This document shows, piece by piece, positions 26,229 to 34,691 of a stretch of 51,711 nt of DNA. The stretch is taken from the NCBI GenBank assembly GCA_029212465.1, contig JARGNV010000007.1, positions 38,700 to 90,410 on the forward strand, given 5' to 3'. The notes below the pieces were generated by a model. The model made no database searches, was not told the origin of the DNA, and saw only the letters and a list, made by a program, of their open reading frames with translations. This DNA is from Legionellaceae bacterium (GTDB lineage Bacteria; Pseudomonadota; Gammaproteobacteria; Legionellales; Legionellaceae). Positions within the stretch are counted from its first letter, which is position 1, and every line of letters starts with the position of its first letter. Made by a program: the position numbers and the translations under genes.

Positions 26229-26282
26229 GTTTCTTCAAGAAACACTAAAGCTCGTGATTCACTGCAAGGCTTGTGCTAGAAT
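26229..26282 (+). promoter_or_regulatory. valS upstream region: extended -10 and palindrome
   Basis: TGCTAGAAT (26274-26282) is an extended -10 box, placing transcription near 26289 and a short leader before the valS ATG at 26317. About 35 bp upstream is a perfect palindrome, GTTTCTT-C-AAGAAAC (26229-26243), in a place suited to a regulator or as the end of the divergent transcript region. No -35 consensus is evident. Confidence 0.45.
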
Positions 26283-26316
26283 ATGCGACTTTAAATCTGA
26301 GTGCTGAGATAAAACC

Positions 26317-29082
26317 ATGGATAAAACATATGCGCCTGACGCCATTGAGCATGCTTGTTATCAAACATGGGAAGCACAACATTATTTCAGCCCACAAGGC
26401 ACAGGTACTCCTTTTTGTATCATGCTACCCCCTCCCAATGTCACAGGCACATTACATATGGGACACGGATTTCAAGATACTTTAATGGATGCCATGGTCC
26501 GCTATCAGCGCATGTCGGGCAAAAACACACTCTGGCAACCAGGCGTTGATCATGCTGGCATTTCAACCCAGCTTGTCGTTGAAAAACAACTACAACGTGA
26601 AAACCTATCTCGTAAAGACATGGGGCGTGATGCTTTTCTTGAGCGCGTATGGGCTTGGAAGGAAGCATCCGGCAATACCATATCTGAACAAATGCGCCGT
26701 ATGGGTTGCTCAGTCGATTGGTCTAAAACGCGCTTTACAATGGATGAAGGCTTTTCGAAAGCCGTCAATAAAACTTTTATCCAACTCTATGACGAAGGCC
26801 TTATTTATCGCGGCAACCGGCTGGTTAACTGGGACCCAAAACTGGGCACCGCTGTTTCCGACTTAGAAGTGATTACCGAAGAAGAAGCAGGCTCTTTATG
26901 GCATATTCGTTATCCTATTGTTGATTCAGATGCTCATTTAACGATTGCAACCACGCGTCCTGAAACACTCCTTGGGGATGCAGCTGTTGCAGTACATCCA
27001 GAAGATGCACGTTATCAACATTTGATAGGCAAAGAAGTACACCTGCCTTTATGTGACCGCACCATTCCTATTATTGCGGATGAGTATGTTGAACAAGATT
27101 TTGGAAGTGGCTGCGTCAAAATCACACCAGCGCATGACTTTAATGATTATGAAGTAGGCAAGCGACATAACTTGCCAGAACACACTATTTTAACCAAAAA
27201 AGGTACGATTAACCGCCATGCCCCACTGGCCTACCAAGGCATGGACCGATTTGTTGCACGCGAAAAAATCATTGAAGACCTCGAGTCTGCCGGCTTACTT
27301 GAAAAAATAGAACCCCATACTTTGAGTATTCCACGTGGTGAAAAGTCAAATACGATTATTGAGCCTTTACTGACTGATCAATGGTATGTGCACATGGAGC
27401 CATTAGCAAAACCTGCCATCGATGCTGTCAAAAAAAAGCAAGTACGCTTCATCCCAGAACACTGGACTAAAACCTACGACCACTGGATGGAAAACATTGA
27501 AGACTGGTGTATTAGTCGACAGCTATGGTGGGGGCACCGTATTCCTGCTTGGTACGATAACCAAGGCCATATTTATGTTGGTTACAGTGAAAAAGACGTA
27601 CGCTTTAAACACAAGCTTCCGGATGATCTTATCTTAAAACAAGACGAAGATGTGCTAGACACCTGGTTTTCATCATCACTCTGGCCATTTGTAACGCTCG
27701 GCTGGCCTGAAGAAACACCTGACTTTGAAACGTTTTTCCCCACTTCAAGTTTGGTCACAGGCTTTGACATTTTGTTTTTCTGGGTGGCTCGTATGATAAT
27801 GATGAGTCTTAAATTTACCGGAAAAATTCCTTTCAGCGATGTCTTTGTCACAGGTCTTATTGCAGACCATGAAGGCAAGAAAATGTCTAAATCTAAAGGG
27901 AACGTGCTTGATCCAATGGATATTATTCATGGCATTAACCTTGAAGATTTAATTGAAAAGCGCGCGGCTAATCACCTCCTTGAGTCGACACAAAAACGCA
28001 TTATTAAAAACACCAAAAAAGAATTTCCTGAAGGCATACCAGCTTTTGGTACCGATGCACTACGCTTTGCTTATTGTGCACTTGCAACCAATGCGCGTAC
28101 GATTCGGTTCGACCTTACACGGGTTGAAGGTTACCGAAACTTTTGTAATAAGCTTTGGAATGCAACACGCTATGTCTTGATGCATACAGAAGAAGAAACC
28201 GGTGATTTAGGAGATGGTGCATTTCAGTATAGCCATGCTGACCATTGGATTTTTTCACGCATGCAACACACCATTGCACGCTGCCATCAATATTATGCAC
28301 AATATCGCTTTGACCTCTTGGCAAACACGCTCTATGACTTTGTATGGCACGAGTACTGTGACTGGTATCTAGAGCTTTCAAAACCTGTCCTCTACGATAC
28401 ACACGCACTGAGCGCCATGAAGCGTGGCACGCGTCGTACCTTGGTTTCGGTATTATTTCACATTGTGAAAATGCTACACCCCATTATGCCGTTTATTACA
28501 GAAACCATTTTTCAGCGCCTCAACAAACTCACAAGCGAAGGTGGAGCAACCATTATGCTCGCCCCCTTCCCGGAGGTGGATGAGCAAAAAATTAATCTCC
28601 CACTCGAAAAAGAAATTGCATGGGTTCAGGCCGTTATTCAGTCAATTCGCACCATTCGTAGTGAAATGGGTATTAGCCCTGCGAAGTACATTCCGCTTTA
28701 CCTGCGCCAAGTAACACCCGAGCTCAAAGAAAGACTTGAAAAGTACAATACAACGATTACAAAACTTGCAAAAATTGAAAAAATGCATCTTTTAGACTTA
28801 GATGCGACCGTACCTGTTTCTGCCTCATGTATGGTGGATGAGCTTGAGTTACTCATTCCAATGGCAGGCCTCATTCAAAAAGATGATGAACTTGCACGAC
28901 TTCAAAAATCACTCAAAAAACTAGACGAAGATATCGCAAGAGCCGGAAATAAACTGAGCAATCCTAGCTTTTCCGAAAAAGCCCCCCCTGATGTGATTGA
29001 AAAGGAACAGGCTAAATTAGAGCAAGCAAAACGCGAACGAGAAAAGCTCTTACATCATCAAGCTAAAATTGAAGCATTATAG
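26317..29082 (+). CDS. valS: Valyl-tRNA synthetase
   Basis: Class I aminoacyl-tRNA synthetase, 921 residues, charging tRNA-Val and editing misactivated threonine. The HIGH motif appears as PPPNVTGTLHMGHG near residue 42, the KMSKS loop as GKKMSKSKGN near 525, and the CP1 editing domain carries TTRPETLLGD. The anticodon-binding helical domain and a C-terminal coiled coil (about 850-921, Lys/Glu/Leu-rich) are intact. The ribosome site is weak (GAGAT, nine bases upstream). The tRNA with anticodon CAT follows 44 bp downstream with its own -10 box. Confidence 0.97.
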   Translation: MDKTYAPDAIEHACYQTWEAQHYFSPQGTGTPFCIMLPPPNVTGTLHMGHGFQDTLMDAMVRYQRMSGKNTLWQPGVDHAGISTQLVVEKQLQRENLSRKDMGRDAFLERVWAWKEASGNTISEQMRRMGCSVDWSKTRFTMDEGFSKAVNKTFIQLYDEGLIYRGNRLVNWDPKLGTAVSDLEVITEEEAGSLWHIRYPIVDSDAHLTIATTRPETLLGDAAVAVHPEDARYQHLIGKEVHLPLCDRTIPIIADEYVEQDFGSGCVKITPAHDFNDYEVGKRHNLPEHTILTKKGTINRHAPLAYQGMDRFVAREKIIEDLESAGLLEKIEPHTLSIPRGEKSNTIIEPLLTDQWYVHMEPLAKPAIDAVKKKQVRFIPEHWTKTYDHWMENIEDWCISRQLWWGHRIPAWYDNQGHIYVGYSEKDVRFKHKLPDDLILKQDEDVLDTWFSSSLWPFVTLGWPEETPDFETFFPTSSLVTGFDILFFWVARMIMMSLKFTGKIPFSDVFVTGLIADHEGKKMSKSKGNVLDPMDIIHGINLEDLIEKRAANHLLESTQKRIIKNTKKEFPEGIPAFGTDALRFAYCALATNARTIRFDLTRVEGYRNFCNKLWNATRYVLMHTEEETGDLGDGAFQYSHADHWIFSRMQHTIARCHQYYAQYRFDLLANTLYDFVWHEYCDWYLELSKPVLYDTHALSAMKRGTRRTLVSVLFHIVKMLHPIMPFITETIFQRLNKLTSEGGATIMLAPFPEVDEQKINLPLEKEIAWVQAVIQSIRTIRSEMGISPAKYIPLYLRQVTPELKERLEKYNTTITKLAKIEKMHLLDLDATVPVSASCMVDELELLIPMAGLIQKDDELARLQKSLKKLDEDIARAGNKLSNPSFSEKAPPDVIEKEQAKLEQAKREREKLLHHQAKIEAL

Positions 29083-29126
29083 GCATAGCCTTTAGGCTAA
29101 AGAACGCTTATAATCAGTTTGCTTTC

Positions 29127-29203
<77 letters not shown>

Positions 29204-29349
29204 ATAACACTCTCTTTATTAAAAATGATAGTAATGCAAGCTTTTAGCTTTGATAACCTGAGGACTTACCTAAGTTGTTCAGGAAACGAAAACACGAAGA
29301 AGCATTTGGACCCTTAAGTGATACAGGACATGAAACACAGGTAGAAGGA

Positions 29350-29397
29350 ACAGTGTTAGATTCACTTAAAAGTACTGACTATAGTGCTTAACACTGT
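29350..29397. repeat. 9-bp inverted repeat between tRNA and outer-membrane protein gene
   Basis: ACAGTGTTA (29350-29358) and TAACACTGT (29389-29397) are exact inverted copies around a 30-nt loop. It lies 15 bp after the stop of the leftward outer-membrane protein gene and could stabilise or end that transcript, although no T run follows. The preceding stretch (29275-29400) also contains a 41-codon frame starting TTG after GAGGA that ends in this repeat; its coding status is doubtful. Confidence 0.5.
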
Positions 29398-29411
29398 CTA
29401 CTACACACAAA

Positions 29412-30380
29412 CTAAGCGACACTCCCTGACCATTTCATGCCAAAATATAAGCCCTGAAAAGAAACATTTCCATTACCAATACTTCTGCCTGCGGCAATCA
29501 CCGAGATGTAATCAACCCACATCCATCCCGCATCAAAGGTTAAATCACCTTTCAAGGCTGTGCGTGTGTAATCTAAGCCTAACTTTAAATCAATCTCGGG
29601 AACCACTTGATTAGACATCATGCTAAAAGAACCGGTTGTAGAGGTAGAAGCACCACCTGCCACCCATGATCTAAAGTGGTTAACGCCTGCTAATAATCCA
29701 ACGGCACCATTTAAATATACGCCCCATCCATCAAACCATGTTTCGTCGGGGAGGCTGTAACTAAAATGAGTTCCTATTCTTGGCCCAAAGCCATTAAAAC
29801 TTCCCTCATTAGTACCAAAGCGTTGGCCTGCCTCAGGCAGGCCACCAAATGCGTCTGCAGTCATAACAATTTTTGAAAACGAATTTTCCGTCGCTATACG
29901 TGCATACTGCACACCGCCGAAAAAGCGAAGATCGCTGGTACGGTTAATGTTAAGCGACTGGCTTAATTCAAAATTTGCTGCAACCCATTTGGAAGTAATG
30001 GTGCGACCACCAGTGCCTGAGTTAGCTAGTCTATCAGCACTCGTCGTTGAACTATCAAAATAATAGACATTAAAGCTTGCATCTTTTCCTTGCTCAAACT
30101 GATAGGCCCCGCGTAGAAAAAACCCCCATCCGTAATCAGGCAGTGTGCCGTAGCTTTGAGTTACATTGGTATCTGAAGCGGTAACAGTACGTTCTTTAGC
30201 CCATGCCACAGCACTATAAGCTGGTTGTATATAAAGGGCACTCCCTTCAAAAACCCAGGGTTGTACAGTGCAAGTGGTCTGAACATTAGATGCGTCACAG
30301 GTAGGGCCCATCGTACCTGCCATAGCCGTTCCAGTCAGTACCAATCCAACCAGTATGTGTATTACCTTCCCTGAGTTCAT
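29412..30380 (-). CDS. Legionella-type major outer membrane protein (copy 1)
   Basis: Outer-membrane beta-barrel of the Legionella MOMP family, 322 residues. A signal peptide ends near residue 21 (GTAMAG). Landmarks are the N-terminal Cys pair (about 28 and 36, CDAS...TTC), aromatic-alternating strands, WGFFLRGAYQFEQ, NGFGPRIGTHFSY, and a C-terminal strand ending YFGMKWSGSVA. The ATG at 30380 has an AGGGA site about ten bases upstream. A second family member lies at 34692-35612. Such proteins act as porins or adhesins in Legionella; here the two copies stand at the edges of a decayed region. Confidence 0.88.
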   Translation of the reverse strand: MNSGKVIHILVGLVLTGTAMAGTMGPTCDASNVQTTCTVQPWVFEGSALYIQPAYSAVAWAKERTVTASDTNVTQSYGTLPDYGWGFFLRGAYQFEQGKDASFNVYYFDSSTTSADRLANSGTGGRTITSKWVAANFELSQSLNINRTSDLRFFGGVQYARIATENSFSKIVMTADAFGGLPEAGQRFGTNEGSFNGFGPRIGTHFSYSLPDETWFDGWGVYLNGAVGLLAGVNHFRSWVAGGASTSTTGSFSMMSNQVVPEIDLKLGLDYTRTALKGDLTFDAGWMWVDYISVIAAGRSIGNGNVSFQGLYFGMKWSGSVA

Positions 30381-30522
30381 ATAGTTATTTCCCTAACATA
30401 AAAATTAACAACCAGATTCTTGCATAAACCCTAGGTAAAATAAAGTCTCATTTGGTTCTGGACCTACACAGGCTCGACATTCCTAGAAATCCTGGAATTA
30501 ACCGATTATATTACAGGCTAAA

Positions 30523-30705
30523 TTGTCCTATCCAACCTACAGGAATACCTACACGAAAAAAACAGCAATTGTCACGGGTGGAACTCGAGGTATTGGCTAT
30601 GACATAGCCAAAGCACTGCTGGGTGCAAACCATATGATACAAACAAAAACCGCAGGTAATATCATCAAAAACGGTGTCAGACACAAACACTTGGGTAGAA
30701 CATAA
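30523..30705 (+). pseudogene. Stub of a short-chain dehydrogenase gene
   Basis: About 25 codons starting near 30555 (KKTAIVTGGTRGIGYDIAKAL) are the N-terminal nucleotide-binding segment of an SDR enzyme, with the TGGTRGIG cofactor loop. After that the frame becomes unrelated sequence and ends at 30705, so the remaining 200 or so residues of the fold, including the Tyr-x-x-x-Lys site, are missing. It resembles the start of a PhaB/FabG-like gene cut by a deletion. Confidence 0.65.
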
Positions 30706-30781
30706 AAGAAATCTATGAATATAATGATAGCGGTAATTCCTTGTCATAACATAAGCACAAGGCGCTGAATTAGGAGATAGT

Positions 30782-32077
30782 TTGGACCTCAATCATATGC
30801 TTATAGCAAGCAAAAAAAGTCTTTTTGTATTAGCAACAGATAGCTCTTTTTATACACAAGTAAAGTTGCTCGGAGTAGGCTTTATAATGAGCCTTGTGCT
30901 ATCGCTTATCATAAAAAAGGCTCTTTTTCTTTCTATTGATAGATTTAAAAATAAGTTAAAAGCGTCAACAGTTAAGTTCCTTAATGAGCTCAGGCCGTAT
31001 CTGTTCTTTGTTATTTTTATCTTATCGTTAATCATAGGGGAAGCGTTTCTTAATATAGCTTCAGAAACTTCTTGGCTGGTACATTTAGCTCAAGTAATAA
31101 CCGTTTTAATCATCATAAATCTATATTTTACCAAGCAATTATCAAATAGGTTACAGCTAAAATTTGCTAGATTGTTCATCTTGCCATTGGCATGGTTATT
31201 TTTTATGGGATGGCTTGATGATATTGCTTTTGTTTTAGAAAAATACAGTTTTACTATTGGTAATATCAAGATAACACTAAAAGGAGTTTTTAAAGTATTA
31301 ATTTTTGGAACCTTATTATATTGGTTGAGTAAGGTTTCAAACTCCAAAGGAAAAACCATTATTAGGCGTCAACAAAATCTCGATGCTAAAACTAAAGAAA
31401 TTTTTATAAAACTGTTTGAAGTAGGAATTTATATAATATTTACCATCTCGATGCTAGTAGTAATTGGTATTGACTTAACAACCCTTGCCATCTTTGGTGG
31501 CGCACTTGGTGTAGGGCTTGGTTTTGGATTACAGTCGATAGCATCAAACTTTATTTCCGGAATTATAATACTACTAGATAGAAGCATTTCTGTTGGCGAT
31601 CATATTGAGCTTGAAGATGGTCAAAAAGGCATTTTACGTCAACTAAATATGCGTTCTGCAACCATTGAAACCTTTGAGGGTAAAGACATTATAGTTCCTA
31701 ATGAAAAATTTATTTCAAATACTTTTATCAACTGGACTCATGTACACGATAAACAACGATACTCCATTAACTTGCAAGTATCATATCAAACAGATTTACA
31801 TAATCTGTTTGATATAATTCGTAAAACCATAGCAGCACATCCCCAAGTACTTTCTGGTGATTCAATTCCACTCGAGGAACAACCAGATGCCGAAATCAGT
31901 AGTTTTGGCGAGTCTGGGGTAAATATTCTAATAGAATATTGGATGGAGGGTATCGATGATGGCAAAAATAGAGTTGGCGCTGATTTACTATTGATGCTAT
32001 GGGATATATTTCATGAAAATAATATTGAAATTCCATATCCTCAGCGTCAAGTTACAATCTTGGCCCCCTCATCTTAG
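30782..32077 (+). CDS. MscS-family mechanosensitive channel
   Basis: Small-conductance mechanosensitive channel, 431 residues. Several N-terminal membrane helices precede the pore helix and the start of the beta domain, visible as GVGLGFGLQSIASNFISGI then LDRSISVGDHIEL and PNEKFISNTFINW. It should gate under osmotic downshock. The start is TTG at 30782: AGGAG lies five bases upstream, whereas the first ATG (30797) is too far from it. The DNA is clearly AT-richer than its neighbours, with A/T-ending codons throughout, suggesting recent acquisition. It stands alone between an SDR stub and a cyclase pseudogene. Confidence 0.9.
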   Translation: MDLNHMLIASKKSLFVLATDSSFYTQVKLLGVGFIMSLVLSLIIKKALFLSIDRFKNKLKASTVKFLNELRPYLFFVIFILSLIIGEAFLNIASETSWLVHLAQVITVLIIINLYFTKQLSNRLQLKFARLFILPLAWLFFMGWLDDIAFVLEKYSFTIGNIKITLKGVFKVLIFGTLLYWLSKVSNSKGKTIIRRQQNLDAKTKEIFIKLFEVGIYIIFTISMLVVIGIDLTTLAIFGGALGVGLGFGLQSIASNFISGIIILLDRSISVGDHIELEDGQKGILRQLNMRSATIETFEGKDIIVPNEKFISNTFINWTHVHDKQRYSINLQVSYQTDLHNLFDIIRKTIAAHPQVLSGDSIPLEEQPDAEISSFGESGVNILIEYWMEGIDDGKNRVGADLLLMLWDIFHENNIEIPYPQRQVTILAPSS

Positions 32078-32398
32078 TAGCCCTCCCTTAAAATACCCCA
32101 AGTAAGAAGTAGAGTTTTCTGTTAAATTACGAAGCCAATAAGAGTGGTACACTCTTTGGGGAAAGGTCATACCCAGCACACGGATAGGTGTATTCGACAT
32201 ATGCTTGTACCATCCTGCATCATTAATTCCTTATTGTGGACGTAATATATAATAAACACATGCCCTCCGTTATCTATATGTTTACTCATGTTGAATGAAA
32301 ACAACAAGATGAAAAGCCTACTCGAGTACTATATATTCGATATTTCTCACTGATAGCACCTAGAGCCACCATACAATGACAGAAACCTTCATTGATAT
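32078..32398. other. Non-coding stretch, no clear feature
   Basis: No convincing gene. On the minus strand a short frame (about 32073-32219) reads GINDAGWYKHMSNTPIRVLG... for some 48 codons up to the mscS 3' end, which could be a decayed gene fragment, but I recognise nothing in it. The rest is AT-rich spacer. Confidence 0.4.
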
Positions 32399-32842
32399 AC
32401 CATCCCGATTGAAAACAAGGTGCCACTCGCGTGGTGTTTCAAACCAGGTGTCAAACTCGACTTTAGACACTTTCCTGACGGGTATGTTGTGACCGCCAAT
32501 GATGTCAAAGCAGAACTCAAAAGAGTTAACTATACCCTAAGGCCGCTCGATATTGTTTTGGTGAATACTCGTGCAGGCATGCGATATGGCCACGCAGATT
32601 ATGTCGATAGTGGCTATGGCATGGTACGTGAGGCAACGATGTATCTCCTCGAGCAAGGCGTGCGCCTTACCGGAACAGATGCATAGAGCTGAGATGCACC
32701 GTTTAAACACACGCGGGAAAAATTAAAAATGCATCAGCAGGCTGGACAAGGGCTGTTACAATCCTTAACGCAACAGACTAAAGACTATCAACTCGCTTTG
32801 ACTTCAATCATTGATAAGCTGTCATCCTCAAAACACATTTAA
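32399..32842 (+). pseudogene. Cyclase-family (kynurenine formamidase-like) pseudogene
   Basis: The frame from 32399 encodes a fragment of a putative cyclase (PF04199-type metal hydrolase): PLAWCFKPGVKLDFRH, DGYVVTA, then RPLDIVLVNTRAG and GMVREATMYLLEQGVRLTG. The N-terminal third with the metal-binding HxHxDxP site is missing. At 32684-32692 the expected GTDAWSWDAPF motif reads GTDA-stop-S-stop-DAPF: both Trp codons (TGG) have become TAG and TGA. The same frame then stays open through HTREKLKMHQQAGQ to 32842, overlapping the end of the leftward CNB-CPBP gene by 15 bp. Start, metal site and middle are all lost, so the gene is dead. Confidence 0.85.
32640..32790 (+). repeat. Direct duplication, copy A (within the cyclase pseudogene)
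   Basis: This stretch shares blocks with 34487-34600: CTCCTCGAGCAAGGCGTG, then the GCCTTAC segment, the AAAATTAA block, and GACAAGGGCTGT followed by CAATCCTTAA. The order and orientation are the same; copy B lacks about 36 bp in the middle. See copy B. Confidence 0.7.
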
Positions 32843-33976
32843 TACGTGAAGCGTCCAAAACCCCAAAATAAGATGCGATATCATGACACCGATAAGTGTG
32901 CGATGTCGTGCATATAGCCATCCCCAAGCAAGACCAGGCACTAAAACAATGGCTGCAAATGATGCAGAAATGTGCATATGAGTAATTGCAAACAAAATAT
33001 TAGATAAAATAATCGCCAATAAGACCCTATGCTTTGACACCAAAAGCTCTGTGAACATACTCTGTAATATTCCACGTGCGACCAGCTCTTGCACAGGCAC
33101 AAATAACAAATACACTACCTGTGTCCATATCGATGCCTCTATATTGGACTGGGCATTCAGCGGCGAAAATAATCCAAAATCACCTGCGCTCACCAACCAC
33201 TTATAAAAAACAACACCTCCCATCAAAACAACCGTCAGCAATAATGACTCCGTAATTGAGCGCTTCCAGTTATTTAAAGTAATACCATAAAATGCATACG
33301 GATATTGACTGTTCTTGATAATAACAACCACACCAATGCCAAATATCAATGCAAGTGTTTGAGAAAAGTAGGTGATATGAGACGTAAGCGCTTCTGAATA
33401 ATAATTAGAAAGCTGAAGCGCAATAATATAGACTGCTATTAATATAACCGTGTTCAAAATTAAAAAACTACCCGACAACCGTGCTTTAGTCAGCTCAAGC
33501 TTTTCAGCTAACGTAGAAACAATAATGTCGTTACTAACACGTACTTTTTGAATCGCTATTTTTGCAATGTTGGCACTGACTAAAGCGTATAAAGCATTCT
33601 CAGAGTCAACAACCTCCTGATTTGAAACAGCCAGCAAATCACTTTTTTTCAAACAATATAGCAAACCGTCAGTCTCGGCCGTCACACTCGCTGAACGAGG
33701 CCCCCCATCGATTAACGCCATCTCCCCAACAACGTCTCCACCTCCCAATGTCATCATTTCATGAGATAATTTTGAGTCAGCGTCAACCCTCGTTACTTTT
33801 AGCAGCCCTTCTTTAATGATGTATACATCGTTCAGTTGTTGATGCTCCTGAATTAGCACGTCACCAGGCACCACCGTTACTTCCTTAAGAAATGGTGCAA
33901 TTGCTTCTAATTGACTACGAGAGACTCCAGTAAACAATTTGCAAGACGCTAAAAAAGATACTTTACTATCAACCAT
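32828..33976 (-). CDS. Cyclic-nucleotide-binding domain fused to CPBP intramembrane protease
   Basis: 382-residue fusion. Residues about 13-125 form a CRP-type cyclic-nucleotide-binding domain with the phosphate-binding cassette GEMALIDGGPRSASV (about 84-98). Then come roughly seven hydrophobic segments (from 171), the last part being a CPBP/Abi (CAAX protease-like) domain: QELVAR (296-301) at the EExxxR position, FAITH (His333) and HLILG (His368). The first Glu of motif 1 is Gln, while the second Glu, Arg and both His are kept, so activity is uncertain. AAGGA lies six bases before the ATG at 33976. A cNMP-controlled membrane peptidase is an inference from domain order. It sits between two decayed genes and may itself be recent cargo. 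Confidence 0.85.
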   Translation of the reverse strand: MVDSKVSFLASCKLFTGVSRSQLEAIAPFLKEVTVVPGDVLIQEHQQLNDVYIIKEGLLKVTRVDADSKLSHEMMTLGGGDVVGEMALIDGGPRSASVTAETDGLLYCLKKSDLLAVSNQEVVDSENALYALVSANIAKIAIQKVRVSNDIIVSTLAEKLELTKARLSGSFLILNTVILIAVYIIALQLSNYYSEALTSHITYFSQTLALIFGIGVVVIIKNSQYPYAFYGITLNNWKRSITESLLLTVVLMGGVVFYKWLVSAGDFGLFSPLNAQSNIEASIWTQVVYLLFVPVQELVARGILQSMFTELLVSKHRVLLAIILSNILFAITHMHISASFAAIVLVPGLAWGWLYARHRTLIGVMISHLILGFWTLHVLNVF

Positions 33977-34031
33977 CTTCTTTCCTTAAGAAAAATCACT
34001 GCCCTCTATAATAGAATATAGGCTAAACCTA

Positions 34032-34416
34032 TTGGTTGCAGCAAACGCGCTTGTTGTCTGTCATATCAATGACGAAGTTGGACATGGTGTTTTTACAACC
34101 GAGTTTATCCCGGCAGGCACTGTCATTTGTCTGTATGCAGGCACACTCCAAGACAGAGCACCCAAAACAGATAACGCGCATTATATCAGTGCAGTCTCTG
34201 GTAGCAGGCTTATTCACCCAACGCCCAACCACGCATCAAGCACAACCCCAAAAAACTCAAACCAATACAAAACCCACTAAAGAAGCACCCACTGCGAGTG
34301 ACTTCAAACGCAGCTTTTTGAACCAAGATAAAACACCAGCACCCGCCAAACCTGCTGCACATAAAAAAGAAGAGAAAGCATCTGACTCAAACTGGAAAAA
34401 AGGTTTTTTATTGTAA
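34032..34416 (+). pseudogene. Broken SET-domain gene
   Basis: The first frame (from TTG 34032) gives about 45 residues of a SET-domain N-terminus: VVCHINDEVGHGVFTTEFIPAGTVICLYAGTL, matching the G-x-G-V-F/I-x-x-G-x-x-I-x-x-Y-x-G pattern of lysine methyltransferases. It then drifts and stops at 34280. From about 34240 another frame continues with a Lys/Pro/Ala-rich tail (TASDFKRSFLNQDK ... SNWKKGFLL) up to 34416. The catalytic NH-x-C and Tyr segments of SET are missing. A deletion plus frameshift in a former SET methyltransferase gene fits best. Confidence 0.6.
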
Positions 34417-34486
34417 GCCACCCAAGAACCTTCAACGCGGAGATGACAGCTTCTGGAATAAAACTCGTATTTTGAAGTTTATTGGG

Positions 34487-34600
34487 TATGTCTCCTCGAG
34501 CAAGGCGTGTGCCTTACTTGGAGCACCGGTAAAAATTAAGAACACATCGGGCTGGCTAGACAAGGGCTGTCGCAATCCTTAATACAACGGACTACAACAA
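34487..34600 (+). repeat. Direct duplication, copy B (non-coding)
   Basis: Diverged copy of 32640-32790, with TCTCCTCGAGCAAGGCGTGT near the start and GACAAGGGCTGTCGCAATCC near the end, and an internal deletion of the segment holding the WSWDAPF region. The two copies bracket the CNB-CPBP gene and the SET remnant (about 1.85 kb unit), implying a past tandem duplication of the cyclase 3' end. Apart from this, the gap 34417-34691 shows nothing else. Confidence 0.7.
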
Positions 34601-34691
34601 CCATTTGTAAATTGTATATTTTCACCCTTGTAAACATCACCATTCTAAAGTAGTGTTTTGACCTTTAAAAAAATAATAAGCGAGTCTAGAT

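Noticed and set aside
32728-32842. Independent 37-codon gene starting MHQQAGQG
   Set aside because: It is in the same frame as the cyclase pseudogene and simply continues it past the two stop codons.
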